A stretch of DNA of 64,000 nt from Kineobactrum sediminis (GTDB lineage Bacteria > Pseudomonadota > Gammaproteobacteria > Pseudomonadales > Halieaceae): the NCBI RefSeq assembly GCF_002868715.1, contig NZ_PKLZ01000012.1:62001-126000 (forward strand). Reading direction: 5' to 3'. The notes beneath the pieces were generated by a model. The model was not told the DNA's origin, did not search any database, and worked only from the letters and a program-made list of their open reading frames with translations. Below are positions 34,209-42,163 of the stretch, in pieces. The translations under genes were made by a program, and so were the position numbers. The first letter of the stretch is position 1. The number at the start of each line of letters is the position of its first letter.

Positions 34209-35015
34209 TCAGGCGTTGTCAGCAAGGAAGCTGAGTAAATCGCGGTTATAGTCTTCTGACACTTCAATGAAAGGCGCGTGACCCACACCCTCGTATTCAA
34301 CCACGCGGGCATTGGCATTGTTCTGGCCCACCCAGCGGCAGATCTCGGGATCGACGAAGACATCCGCGGAACCGACGAAGGACAGAATGGGCATGGATAG
34401 CGCCGCCAGCTGGGCGCGCTGGTCGAGCGGCGCCAGCTGCGCCAGGGAGGCAGAGGCCATCGGCGATGCGCTGCAGAATACCTGCCACATCCAGCGCTCA
34501 ATGGGCTCGCCCACGTCTTTGGCACACACCGCCTGCGCCAGGCCGGCGAGAAACGAGACCCGGTCGGCCGTGAGTGCCGCCAGGGTGCCGGCCATGTCTT
34601 CGGCGGTGCCTCCAGCGGGAAAATCGGGCTTCTGCACATAGATGGGTGATGCCCCGCAGGTGAGCACCAGGCCCGAGCAACGCTCGCCGAGCTGGTCAGC
34701 GGCCTCTACTGCAACAGCGCCGCCCAGGGACCAGCCATTGAGCACCACCGATTCAAGGCCCAGTTCGCCGACCAGCCTGACCACGTCACCGGCGATCGCC
34801 AGGATACCCATGTCCGCAAAGTCCTTGTCTGACTGTCCGCAGCCACGGTGGTCAATAAGCACTACCCGTTTGCCGGCCGCCAGCAGTGCCGGCAGCGTAT
34901 TGTCCCAGGCGCGACAACTCATGCCCCAGCCGTGAATCAGCAGCACCGCGGTGCTACCGCTACCGTAGTCTTCGTAATACACATTTTTTGCACAATCGGT
35001 TTTCAGGAGTGCCAT
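34209..35015 (-). CDS. Alpha/beta hydrolase
   Basis: 268 aa. Oxyanion HGWGMS, nucleophile Ser in NGWSLGG, Asp in FVGSADVFVDP and His in GVGHAPFIE form the triad. Possible roles are lactone, ester or C-C bond hydrolysis; the lid region does not show a decisive motif. It lies between TetR and LLM genes, consistent with opening a lactone made by an LLM-type oxygenase, which is inference. Confidence 0.88.
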   Translation of the reverse strand: MALLKTDCAKNVYYEDYGSGSTAVLLIHGWGMSCRAWDNTLPALLAAGKRVVLIDHRGCGQSDKDFADMGILAIAGDVVRLVGELGLESVVLNGWSLGGAVAVEAADQLGERCSGLVLTCGASPIYVQKPDFPAGGTAEDMAGTLAALTADRVSFLAGLAQAVCAKDVGEPIERWMWQVFCSASPMASASLAQLAPLDQRAQLAALSMPILSFVGSADVFVDPEICRWVGQNNANARVVEYEGVGHAPFIEVSEDYNRDLLSFLADNA

Positions 35016-35019
35016 AGCC

Positions 35020-35664
35020 TTAGTCCTTCTTGCTGAGGAGTCGTTTTATCGTGGACTCGTAGTCGTCAAAAATGGCGGGCAGATCCAGCGCTTCGGCGTT
35101 CACCAGCCACTGATAGATAATCCCGAAAATGAAGCCGTTGAATTGTACGGAGAACTGCTCCGCATTAATGACCGGGTCAATCTCGCCCTGTTCGATGCCG
35201 AGCTGGACCCAGCGCGCCGCATCTTCACGATAGATGCGGTGGTGATCCGCCAGCTTGTTCCTGATCTTGGAGTCGTGCCCCAGGGACTCGTACCAGAGGA
35301 TGTACATGGCGCGCATGTAGCTCGGCTCGGCAATGAGGAACTCACGTACTGCGCGCAGCGCCGCCAGCACGGCCTCGATACCGCTCTTGTCACCCACATG
35401 GTCATTGATGTGGGCTTTCCAGCGACCATCAAACCGCGTAAACAGCTGGCCGAGAAAACCCTCCTTGGAGCCAAAGCGAGAGTGGGCAAGGCCACGGCTG
35501 TAGCCCGCAAGTTCACCAATTTCCTTGAGCGTGGTGCGCTCGGTACCGTGTTCGCTGATCAGCTTGATGGCAGCATCAAACATGCGGGTATCCGATAACG
35601 CGGTGCGCTCCGCCTGGGTCCTGCGGCGGGCGGGGGCAACCGCCCCCTTAACCTGTGCTCTCAT
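35020..35664 (-). CDS. TetR-family regulator inside the 39104 operon
   Basis: 214 aa. The DNA-binding part (about 25-75) has TTLKEIGELAGYSRGLAHSRFGSKEGFLGQLF. ATG 35664 has AGGAG 10 bp upstream. It lies in the operon SDR-kinase-ligase-TetR-hydrolase-LLM, whose promoter carries motif A, so it is the best candidate for the motif A regulator that would also act at 12510 and 20016. This is inference. Confidence 0.88.
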   Translation of the reverse strand: MRAQVKGAVAPARRRTQAERTALSDTRMFDAAIKLISEHGTERTTLKEIGELAGYSRGLAHSRFGSKEGFLGQLFTRFDGRWKAHINDHVGDKSGIEAVLAALRAVREFLIAEPSYMRAMYILWYESLGHDSKIRNKLADHHRIYREDAARWVQLGIEQGEIDPVINAEQFSVQFNGFIFGIIYQWLVNAEALDLPAIFDDYESTIKRLLSKKD

Positions 35665-35708
35665 GAACTCGTTTCTCCTGGCTGCGGCCTGCCGGGTACA
35701 GCCTGCCA

Positions 35709-37325
35709 TTATTTTTTGTAGTGTATCGCGAACTCACCGGCCTCTTGCTGAATACGCAGCAATTTCTTGTCTATTTTGCCCACGCTGGTCTTGGGAATAC
35801 TCTCCACAAAGGCCCAGTATTCGGGAATCCAGAACTTTGCCACGCGATCAGCGAGAAACTCGCGGAAAGGATCGCCGGAGGTAGCACCGCTTGCGGATAC
35901 AACGATGGCCAGCGGCCGTTCCTGCCAGCGCTCGTCATCAACCGCGATGACCGCCACTTCGATGACATCGGGGTGTGACAGCAGCGCGTTTTCAAGGTCC
36001 ACGGAGGAAATCCACTCACCACCAGACTTGATTACATCCTTGGTGCGATCCGTTAACTGTACAAAGTGTTTTTCATCAATGTAGCCGACATCGCCAGTGC
36101 GCAACCAGCCGTCGGCGGTAAATGAATCCTCTGCACTGTTATTGTGATAGGCGCCGGTTACCCAGGGTCCGCGCAGTTGTAATTCGCCGATGTCGCGGCC
36201 ATTGTGCGGCAATTCATTGCCGGCCTCGTCCACCACCCGTACCTGGACCCCGGGTACCGGACGACCACTTTTGGCCCGCCAGGGTGTCTCACCACCGGGG
36301 CCGGGGTCTCGCGGAGGATGCGACAAATGGCACAGCGGACTTGTTTCGGTCATCCCCCAGCCCTGCAATACCGGCACCCCCCAGTGCTCGCGGGCGGCAT
36401 CGATCATCGCCGGTGCCACCGCCGCACCGCCGGCCACCAGCATCCGGAAGCAGCTCATATCGAGGCCACCGCGCTTGGAAGCGCGCAGCATATCGCCGAG
36501 GATGGTGGGGACCATGGCGGTAAAGGTGGGACGCTCGCTGCGGATCATCGTTTCGATGCCATCGGCCTGCAAGTGCGGCCCGGGCATGATGAAATCACTG
36601 CCACTGAGCCAGCCGCTGTAGGGCAGCCCCCAGGCATTGGCGTGGAACATTGGCGGCAGCAGCAGAATCCGGTCGCGCTCATTGATACCAAAGGTGTCGG
36701 TCGCGCGCGAGGCCAGCGAGTGCAGGAAGGTGGTTTTATGGCTGTAGACAACACCCTTGGGATTGCCCGTGGTGCCGCTGGTATAGCACACCGCAGCCGC
36801 CCGGGTTTCGTCAAATTCCGGCCAGTCAAAGTGTCCGCTGGCAGCGGCCAGGGCGGATTCGTAACAGGTTGCGGGAATACCCCCCACCGCGGTGTCATCG
36901 GCGCCCACCAGGAGGACATGCTCCACGGTTTCCAGCAGGGGTATCACCGGCAAAAACAACTCCAGCAGGCTCGCATCGAGAATCAGCACACGGTCTTCGG
37001 CATGGTTGATCACATAGGCAATCTGCTCACTTGATAACCTGATGTTGACGGTATGCAGAATCGCACCCATCGAGGGCACGGCCAGGTAGGCCTCCATGTG
37101 GGACAGGTTGTTCCAGCTGAAGGTGGCAACCCGGTCGCCCAAACCCACGTCCAGGCCCTGCAGGGTTTCCGCCAGGCGCACGGCGTGATCCGCCACCTGC
37201 CGATAGGGTGTCCAGGTAGTGACCGCGCCATCAAACACACCGACCCGGCTGTCGGGAAATATGCCGGCACCGTGCTCCATGATCATCCGCACGGTCATCG
37301 GTGTGTGCATCATTGTTGCATTCAT
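35709..37325 (-). CDS. Fatty acid/medium-chain acyl-CoA ligase
   Basis: 538 aa ANL enzyme. CYTSGTTGNPKGVVYSH, QGWGMTETSP, RTGDVGYIDEKHFVQLTDRTKDVIKSGGEWISS and a final KTSVGKIDKKLL identify it. It is closest in pattern to AlkK-like ligases. ATG 37325 keeps a 9-bp gap from AAGGA, whereas ATG 37331 is too close. In the operon it could supply the CoA ester used by the kinase and ACAD11-like enzyme, the position of LvaE in Pseudomonas. Confidence 0.92.
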   Translation of the reverse strand: MNATMMHTPMTVRMIMEHGAGIFPDSRVGVFDGAVTTWTPYRQVADHAVRLAETLQGLDVGLGDRVATFSWNNLSHMEAYLAVPSMGAILHTVNIRLSSEQIAYVINHAEDRVLILDASLLELFLPVIPLLETVEHVLLVGADDTAVGGIPATCYESALAAASGHFDWPEFDETRAAAVCYTSGTTGNPKGVVYSHKTTFLHSLASRATDTFGINERDRILLLPPMFHANAWGLPYSGWLSGSDFIMPGPHLQADGIETMIRSERPTFTAMVPTILGDMLRASKRGGLDMSCFRMLVAGGAAVAPAMIDAAREHWGVPVLQGWGMTETSPLCHLSHPPRDPGPGGETPWRAKSGRPVPGVQVRVVDEAGNELPHNGRDIGELQLRGPWVTGAYHNNSAEDSFTADGWLRTGDVGYIDEKHFVQLTDRTKDVIKSGGEWISSVDLENALLSHPDVIEVAVIAVDDERWQERPLAIVVSASGATSGDPFREFLADRVAKFWIPEYWAFVESIPKTSVGKIDKKLLRIQQEAGEFAIHYKK

Positions 37326-37356
37326 TATCATCTATCCTTTTTACCAGCGCGCCTTT

Positions 37357-38376
37357 TTACCAATGCCCTTTGGCGGCCGCCTCTGCCTCGGCGAGCAACG
37401 CCGGCACATCGTACTCCAGGCCGCGCGCGTATTCCGTATCCACCTTGCCCTCGCAATACAGGGCGTAGGCACCTTCAACAATCGCTGCGAGACGCCAGAA
37501 CGCAAAACAGAGGTAGAAATCAAGCTTCGCCACCGAGAAGCCGGTAGCGGCACTCCAGCGCTCGGCCAGGGCACGCCGGCTGACCACACCGCTGCGCCGG
37601 GTCACCGCCTGCAGGCGCCGGAAGCCCGGGGGGTCCACCGCCCTGGGGCCCCAGAACATCAAAAACAGGCCGAGATCCGCCGTCGGATCCCCGATTGCCG
37701 CCAGCTCCCAGTCAATCACCGCCGCGAGCTCGGGTCGATCCGGCCGCGCCAGGGTGTTATCAATATGGAAGTCGCCATGGATCAGGCCAACGGGGCCGTC
37801 GCTGGGCAGGTTGGCCAGCAGCCACTCGGCGAGCTCGGCCAGCCGGGGCAGGTCGCGCACGGGTGCCTGCGCGCGGGCATCACGCCAGCGCGTAATCTGT
37901 CGTTCCAGGAAATTGTCGGGGTTGCCGAATTTTTCCAGCCCGACCTTGCGCCAGGGTAGCTTGTGAATGGCCGCCAGCTCGTCGACCAGGTCTTCACCCA
38001 GGCGGTTTACACTGGTGGCGGTATCCGGGTAGGCCGGGGGTAGCGTATCGGTGATCGCAATACCATCTACGTGAGACACCAGCAGGAAAGGGCGGCCCAG
38101 CACCGCGGGGTCATCGCACCAGCCTATTACCTCGGGCGCCTTCACATAGCCCTTGATCGCGCGCAGCACGGTGGCCTCGCGCTCAATCCCGCGATGGGCA
38201 GTGGCGGAGATGGCATTCTCCGGCGGCGTGCGCAGCACCAGCGGACCACTGTCGGTATCCAGTAACAATGTCAGGTTGGAGTTGCCGCCGCTCAGGGCGC
38301 GTGCCACTTTGGCACCGGTGATGCCGGTGTGCTCGGCCATCCAGCTCGCCAGCGGTGCATTCAAGTGCTCCATCAT
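37357..38376 (-). CDS. APH-type acyl-CoA kinase (ACAD10/LvaA-like)
   Basis: 339 aa phosphotransferase family protein. The glycine-rich LSGGNSNLTLLL, catalytic loop HGDFHIDN and metal-binding IDWELAAIGDP are the kinase motifs. Relatives fused to or paired with ACAD10/11-type dehydrogenases phosphorylate 4-hydroxyacyl-CoAs (LvaA in levulinate breakdown). Here an ACAD11-like gene lies on the other side of the promoter, supporting that role. Its ATG overlaps the SDR stop (ATGA). Confidence 0.85.
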   Translation of the reverse strand: MMEHLNAPLASWMAEHTGITGAKVARALSGGNSNLTLLLDTDSGPLVLRTPPENAISATAHRGIEREATVLRAIKGYVKAPEVIGWCDDPAVLGRPFLLVSHVDGIAITDTLPPAYPDTATSVNRLGEDLVDELAAIHKLPWRKVGLEKFGNPDNFLERQITRWRDARAQAPVRDLPRLAELAEWLLANLPSDGPVGLIHGDFHIDNTLARPDRPELAAVIDWELAAIGDPTADLGLFLMFWGPRAVDPPGFRRLQAVTRRSGVVSRRALAERWSAATGFSVAKLDFYLCFAFWRLAAIVEGAYALYCEGKVDTEYARGLEYDVPALLAEAEAAAKGHW

Positions 38377-39104
38377 CCCGGCACCCCAAAACTGCTCATC
38401 AGGCCGCCATCGACAGGCACAAAAGCGCCCGTCATGTAGCGCGAGCGGGCCACCCACTCAACCACTTCGGCAACTTCCTCCGGCTGGCCATAGCGGCCCA
38501 GGGGAATTGTCTGGCGCATGGATTCCAGCGCCCGCTCGGACAGCCCGCCGGTCATTTCAGTTAACACCAGACCCGGGATAACCAGGTTCACGGTAATACC
38601 ACGCTTGGCAAACTCGATAGACAGCGCGCGAGTAAGACCCGCCAGCGCGGCCTTGGACGCCGCGTAGGCAGAGTCGCCGGGGAATCCGCGGAAGCCGACC
38701 ACGGCGCCGATATTGACCACCGCCGCCCCCTCGCCAAGATGGGGGTCCGCCGCCCGGATCACGTTAACAGCGCCCTTGAGGTTGGTGTCCAGCACACTGT
38801 CCCAGTCGTCCAGCCCGATACGCCCGATCTTACCGCCCCGGTGTAAACCGGCATTATTGACGAGGTAGTCCAGCTTCCCCCAGCGCTGGACAACCGAGTT
38901 CACCGCCGCTTTTACCGCTACCATATCGGTAACGTCCGCCCGACAGGCCATGCAGTTGTCGCCCAGCTCTTGCGCCAGCGCGGCAACACCGTCGCCGCGC
39001 GCAAGCACCGCTACCCGATCACCTGCTTTTATGGCACGTTCTGCTATCGCGCGACCGATACCACGGGACGCGCCCGTTATTAACCAACTTTTTTGCTCTA
39101 CCAT
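38373..39104 (-). CDS. Classical SDR oxidoreductase (LvaD position)
   Basis: 243 aa with TGASRGIGRAIA, NNAGLHRGG, NIGAVVG (Gly in place of the usual Ser in the first position but a nearby Asn present), Tyr-x3-Lys in YAASK and FVPVDGGLMSS. ATG 39104 has GGAGA upstream. First gene of the leftward operon to the LLM gene; motif A lies 33 bp before the start. Could reduce a 4-oxo to a 4-hydroxy acid, as LvaD does, but ordinary 3-hydroxy chemistry is equally possible. Confidence 0.88.
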   Translation of the reverse strand: MVEQKSWLITGASRGIGRAIAERAIKAGDRVAVLARGDGVAALAQELGDNCMACRADVTDMVAVKAAVNSVVQRWGKLDYLVNNAGLHRGGKIGRIGLDDWDSVLDTNLKGAVNVIRAADPHLGEGAAVVNIGAVVGFRGFPGDSAYAASKAALAGLTRALSIEFAKRGITVNLVIPGLVLTEMTGGLSERALESMRQTIPLGRYGQPEEVAEVVEWVARSRYMTGAFVPVDGGLMSSFGVPG

Positions 39105-39137
39105 TGTTCTCCAGCCATCCGGTGAGTTTATTATTTG

Positions 39138-39156
39138 CTTGTTTGCATCTAACAAG
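39138..39156 (-). promoter_or_regulatory. Operator motif A, site 3
   Basis: On the minus strand CTTGTTAGATGCAAACAAG, one base different from site 1, 33 bp before the SDR ATG. TTGTTA followed by TAATAA 16 bp later reads as a weak promoter with the operator over its -35 and spacer. Conservation with site 1 continues for several bases downstream (GCAAAT). Confidence 0.65.
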
Positions 39157-39182
39157 TCTAAACTAGGGCCTGCTCAAGTCAA

Positions 39183-39199
39183 GCAAAACAATGTTTTGC
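39183..39199. promoter_or_regulatory. Palindrome before the ACAD11-like gene
   Basis: GCAAAACAATGTTTTGC, perfect 8-bp arms around one centre base, 96 bp upstream of the GTG start. Its core AACAATGTT is the same as in motif B site 2, so the motif B regulator could bind here, but the flanks differ. Confidence 0.5.
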
Positions 39200-39295
39200 A
39201 GACAAAGGCCAGACAAACATAACCGGTGCATAGAGGTGCGGGCCCGCCTGCAGTATCCTCGACCAACCAGGATTCACACGCAAGAGGACACAATA

Positions 39296-40594
39296 GTGAG
39301 TTGGAGCTTTGAAACCGACACTGAATTCCAGCAAGAGCTGGACTGGATCGAAAAATTCACCCGGGAGGAGATAGAGCCACTGGACCTGGTGTTTCGCGAG
39401 CCTGGAGATCCCTGGGACCCCGCCTCCCCTGCGGCAAAAGCGATGGCGCCGCTGCGCGCAATTGTCAAGGAAAAGCGGCTGTGGGCCTGCCACATCGGCC
39501 CCGAGCTGGGCGGTGAAGGCTACGGCCAGGTCAAGCTCGGCCTGATGAATGAAATCCTGGGCCGCAGTCGTTTTGGTCCCAGCGTATTCGGTTGCCAGGC
39601 GCCGGATTCCGGTAACGCCGAAATCCTCGCGCACTTTGGCACGCCAGACCAGAAGGCGCGCTTCCTGCAGCCGCTGCTCAACGGTGAAATCGCCTCCTGC
39701 TATTCAATGACCGAGCCCCAGGCGGGTGCGGACCCGGCGGAGTTTACCTGTGTCGCCACCCGCGACGGCGACGAGTGGGTTATCAACGGCGAAAAATGGT
39801 TTGCCTCGCACGCCCGCTTTTCCGAATTCCTGCTGGTCATGGTGGTTACCGACCCGGACGCCCCCATTCACCAGGGCGCCTCCATCGTGCTGGTGGAAAA
39901 AGACACACCGGGGATGGAAATCATTCGCAACTCGGCGGTGGGACCCTATGTTGAGCAGGGCGACGGCGTACACGCCTACATTCGCTTTACCAATTGCCGG
40001 GTGCCCGCGGAGAATCTGCTGGGCGAGGAAGGCCAGGGCTTTATTGTGGCCCAGACCCGCCTCGGTGGCGGTCGCGTGCATCACGCCATGCGTAGTGTCG
40101 GTGTGCTGAAAAAAGCCATGGACATGATGTGTGAGCGGGTACTCAGCCGCACCACCAAGGGTGAACTGCTGGCACAAAAGCAGCTTACCCAGGAGAAAAT
40201 CGCGGACAGCTATACCCAGATCCTGCAGTACCGGTTGCACGTGCTGTATACCGCCTGGCTGATCGACAAGCACAAGGAATACAACCGTGAAGTGCGCAAG
40301 GAAATTGCCGCGATCAAGGCGGCGACACCCAAGGTGCTGCACGAAGTGATCTACCGCGCGATGCACCTCCACGGCAGCCTGGGTATGTCTGATGAAACAC
40401 CGCTGATGACCATGTGGGCGAACATCCCCGAGCTGGGTATTGTCGATGGCCCTTCAGAGGTGCACAAGATCACCGTCGCCCGTACCGTGCTGCGTGAGTA
40501 CCAGCCGGCAGAAGGGTTATTCCCAAGCTACCACACGCCCACGCTGCGCGAAGCGGCGATGAAGAAGTACGGGCATTACCTGGTAGAGGGCTGA
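39296..40594 (+). CDS. ACAD11/LvaC-like acyl-CoA dehydrogenase
   Basis: 432 aa flavoprotein. The FAD/substrate motif CYSMTEPQAGADP, WVINGEKWF and RVHHAMRSVG are present. FGCQAPDSGNAEIL near residue 98 matches the corresponding ACAD11 segment as recalled, and the region of the usual catalytic Glu reads VDGPSEVH, as in ACAD10/11, not YEGT. Such enzymes turn phosphorylated 4-hydroxyacyl-CoA into enoyl-CoA. GTG 39296 is chosen because AGAGGA lies 8 bp before it. It is divergent from the SDR-kinase-ligase operon. Confidence 0.9.
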   Translation: MSWSFETDTEFQQELDWIEKFTREEIEPLDLVFREPGDPWDPASPAAKAMAPLRAIVKEKRLWACHIGPELGGEGYGQVKLGLMNEILGRSRFGPSVFGCQAPDSGNAEILAHFGTPDQKARFLQPLLNGEIASCYSMTEPQAGADPAEFTCVATRDGDEWVINGEKWFASHARFSEFLLVMVVTDPDAPIHQGASIVLVEKDTPGMEIIRNSAVGPYVEQGDGVHAYIRFTNCRVPAENLLGEEGQGFIVAQTRLGGGRVHHAMRSVGVLKKAMDMMCERVLSRTTKGELLAQKQLTQEKIADSYTQILQYRLHVLYTAWLIDKHKEYNREVRKEIAAIKAATPKVLHEVIYRAMHLHGSLGMSDETPLMTMWANIPELGIVDGPSEVHKITVARTVLREYQPAEGLFPSYHTPTLREAAMKKYGHYLVEG

Positions 40595-40619
40595 ACGCCC
40601 GGGTGACTGAATGACCAAC

Positions 40620-40652
40620 CGCGAAGCTCCTGCTCAAGGCAGCAGCTTCGCG
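40620..40652. terminator. Hairpin between convergent genes
   Basis: CGCGAAGCT/AGCTTCGCG outer stem plus CTGC/GCAG inner stem with one C-C mismatch and a 5-base loop. It lies 26 bp after the ACAD stop and 21 bp before the AhpD-like stop. No T-run follows on either strand, so termination strength is unsure. Confidence 0.6.
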
Positions 40653-40672
40653 ATTCACCCTGCCCACCAACG

Positions 40673-41188
40673 CTAACGCGGAACGCTGATCTCCATCACC
40701 GGTACATGGTCCGGCATGCCGCCCAGGCCCACGGCGCAGCGTGAGAAACCATTGAAGTACGCTACCACCAGCGATAAATGCAGCAGTTCCTGTTCGCTGA
40801 ACTCCTCCAGCAAGTCCCCTTTCAGACCCTCATTCAACCCCGCCGGATCCTGCGCGTACTGATCCGTAAAGGCGATAATCAGGTTTTCCCTTGGGGATAG
40901 TTGCTCCGCCGGTGACTGCTGCCGGATGATCTGCACCTTTTCTTCGGTCAACCCCGCCGCCATGGCAACGTCATAGCGCACCGCCTGGCAGAACACACAA
41001 CCCACATGTTGTGCGTTGCGCAGCCTCGCGAGCTCTATCTCCGCGGCATTGAGTGGCCCGGCATCCCAGATCGCGGCATTCAACGCCAGGTAGTGTTCCA
41101 GCGTCTGGGGGACAATGCCCAGCGCGGAATCCCTGATCACGTTGCCGGTATCACTGGCCGGAGCCTGTACCCGTGCTTCAGTGGCCAT
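40673..41188 (-). CDS. Carboxymuconolactone decarboxylase/AhpD-like protein
   Basis: 171 aa helical protein. ELARLRNAQHVGCVFCQAVR carries the CxxC redox motif of AhpD-like proteins. It could act as a peroxidase-type thiol protein or a decarboxylase-like enzyme. ACAGGAG lies 9 bp before the ATG. It overlaps the upstream AhpD-like gene by 11 bp; together they probably form a heteromer. Confidence 0.82.
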   Translation of the reverse strand: MATEARVQAPASDTGNVIRDSALGIVPQTLEHYLALNAAIWDAGPLNAAEIELARLRNAQHVGCVFCQAVRYDVAMAAGLTEEKVQIIRQQSPAEQLSPRENLIIAFTDQYAQDPAGLNEGLKGDLLEEFSEQELLHLSLVVAYFNGFSRCAVGLGGMPDHVPVMEISVPR

Positions 41189-41639
41189 TGTCGGTCACTC
41201 CTGTTGCCGAGGTTTGCCAGATCAGGCCCAGGCGAATAACACCATCAAACACGCCCAGGGCCTGCAGCAAGGCGACCAGCCCGACCTCGCCGTGGTGTTG
41301 CTTGACGGCGGTCGCCTGTTCATCGGTAATATTCCTGCAGTCCATGGCATATATTTCGGTGAATTCCAGGCAGGCGCGCTCGGCCGCGGTAAAGAGTTCG
41401 CCGCGATGCCAGTCCTTGAGGCTGTCGCGTTTGGCGGACGCCAGCGGATACTTCTGCAGTTCAAAATCAGCGTGGCTGCGATGCAGTTGCGCCAGGCGCA
41501 GGCGGCACAGCTCCAGCGTCTGTGCCGGCAACTGGGGCAGTTCCCAGAAGCTGGCGTACAGCTGCTCGAAGTGGTCACCAATCACCGGCAATGCAGCGGT
41601 GTGTGTCTCGCGGTCCGCGCCATCAATAATCCAGCTCAT
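41178..41639 (-). CDS. AhpD-like protein without CxxC
   Basis: 153 aa. LCRLRLAQLHRSHADFELQKY aligns with the CxxC segment of the previous protein but has no cysteine pair, so thiol redox chemistry is unlikely. ATG 41639 has GGGAGAG upstream. It is coupled by overlap with the CxxC-bearing gene, so it may be a structural or regulatory subunit. Confidence 0.78.
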   Translation of the reverse strand: MSWIIDGADRETHTAALPVIGDHFEQLYASFWELPQLPAQTLELCRLRLAQLHRSHADFELQKYPLASAKRDSLKDWHRGELFTAAERACLEFTEIYAMDCRNITDEQATAVKQHHGEVGLVALLQALGVFDGVIRLGLIWQTSATGVTDNGH

Positions 41640-41661
41640 GAAGGTCTCTCCCTGTTACTGT

Positions 41662-42081
41662 TCAGCCGCCGAAACCGTCACCCGCGGCGGCTTCACCCAT
41701 GCGCAGCAGGCGACTGTCTTTTACCGCAACCTGGCGGTGCACTACCGCTTTTTTGTAGGCTTCGTCGGTCACCATGGCCATGAATGCGCCTGAATTCGGG
41801 TAGCGGGCAATAAACGCTATATCCCAGTGCTTGTCCGTGGGCCCGATTACCATGCACTCCGGCTTGCCCCGCCAGACGATACTGCCACCCAGGCCCTGGA
41901 ATATGGGGCCGCTTTCCCGGCCATAGCGGGCATAAGCCTCGGCTCCTGTCACCTGCTCGCCATCCGGGTAGTGGGCCTCGGCGTTGAGCCGGATCAGGTT
42001 GAGCATGAATATCGGGGTATCGCGCGGCAGGCTCTTGAACTCGTCAAACTGCTCGCGGGTAGGGTCAACGTAATACGCCAT
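41662..42081 (-). CDS. DUF1330 dimeric alpha/beta-barrel protein
   Basis: 139 aa. MAYYVDPTREQFDEFKSLPRDTPIFMLNLIRL, GAEAYARYG and WDIAFIARYPNSGAFMAMVTDEAY match the EthD/DUF1330-like barrel. ATG 42081 leaves a 10-bp gap to AAGGAG, whereas ATG 42090 would leave one base. Possibly a small isomerase, monooxygenase-like or binding protein; substrate unknown. Starts the leftward set DUF1330-AhpD-AhpD. Confidence 0.8.
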   Translation of the reverse strand: MAYYVDPTREQFDEFKSLPRDTPIFMLNLIRLNAEAHYPDGEQVTGAEAYARYGRESGPIFQGLGGSIVWRGKPECMVIGPTDKHWDIAFIARYPNSGAFMAMVTDEAYKKAVVHRQVAVKDSRLLRMGEAAAGDGFGG

Positions 42082-42163
42082 GCGGATCATGCTCCTTCAG
42101 AGTTGCGGAATCGGTTTACCTTATTATTGATACTGCCACAGTCACCTGAGTACTCAAACGGCT

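Noticed and set aside
41178-41793. Plus-strand open frames over the AhpD-like genes
   Set aside because: They are antisense to overlapping genes with good ribosome sites and give no recognisable protein.
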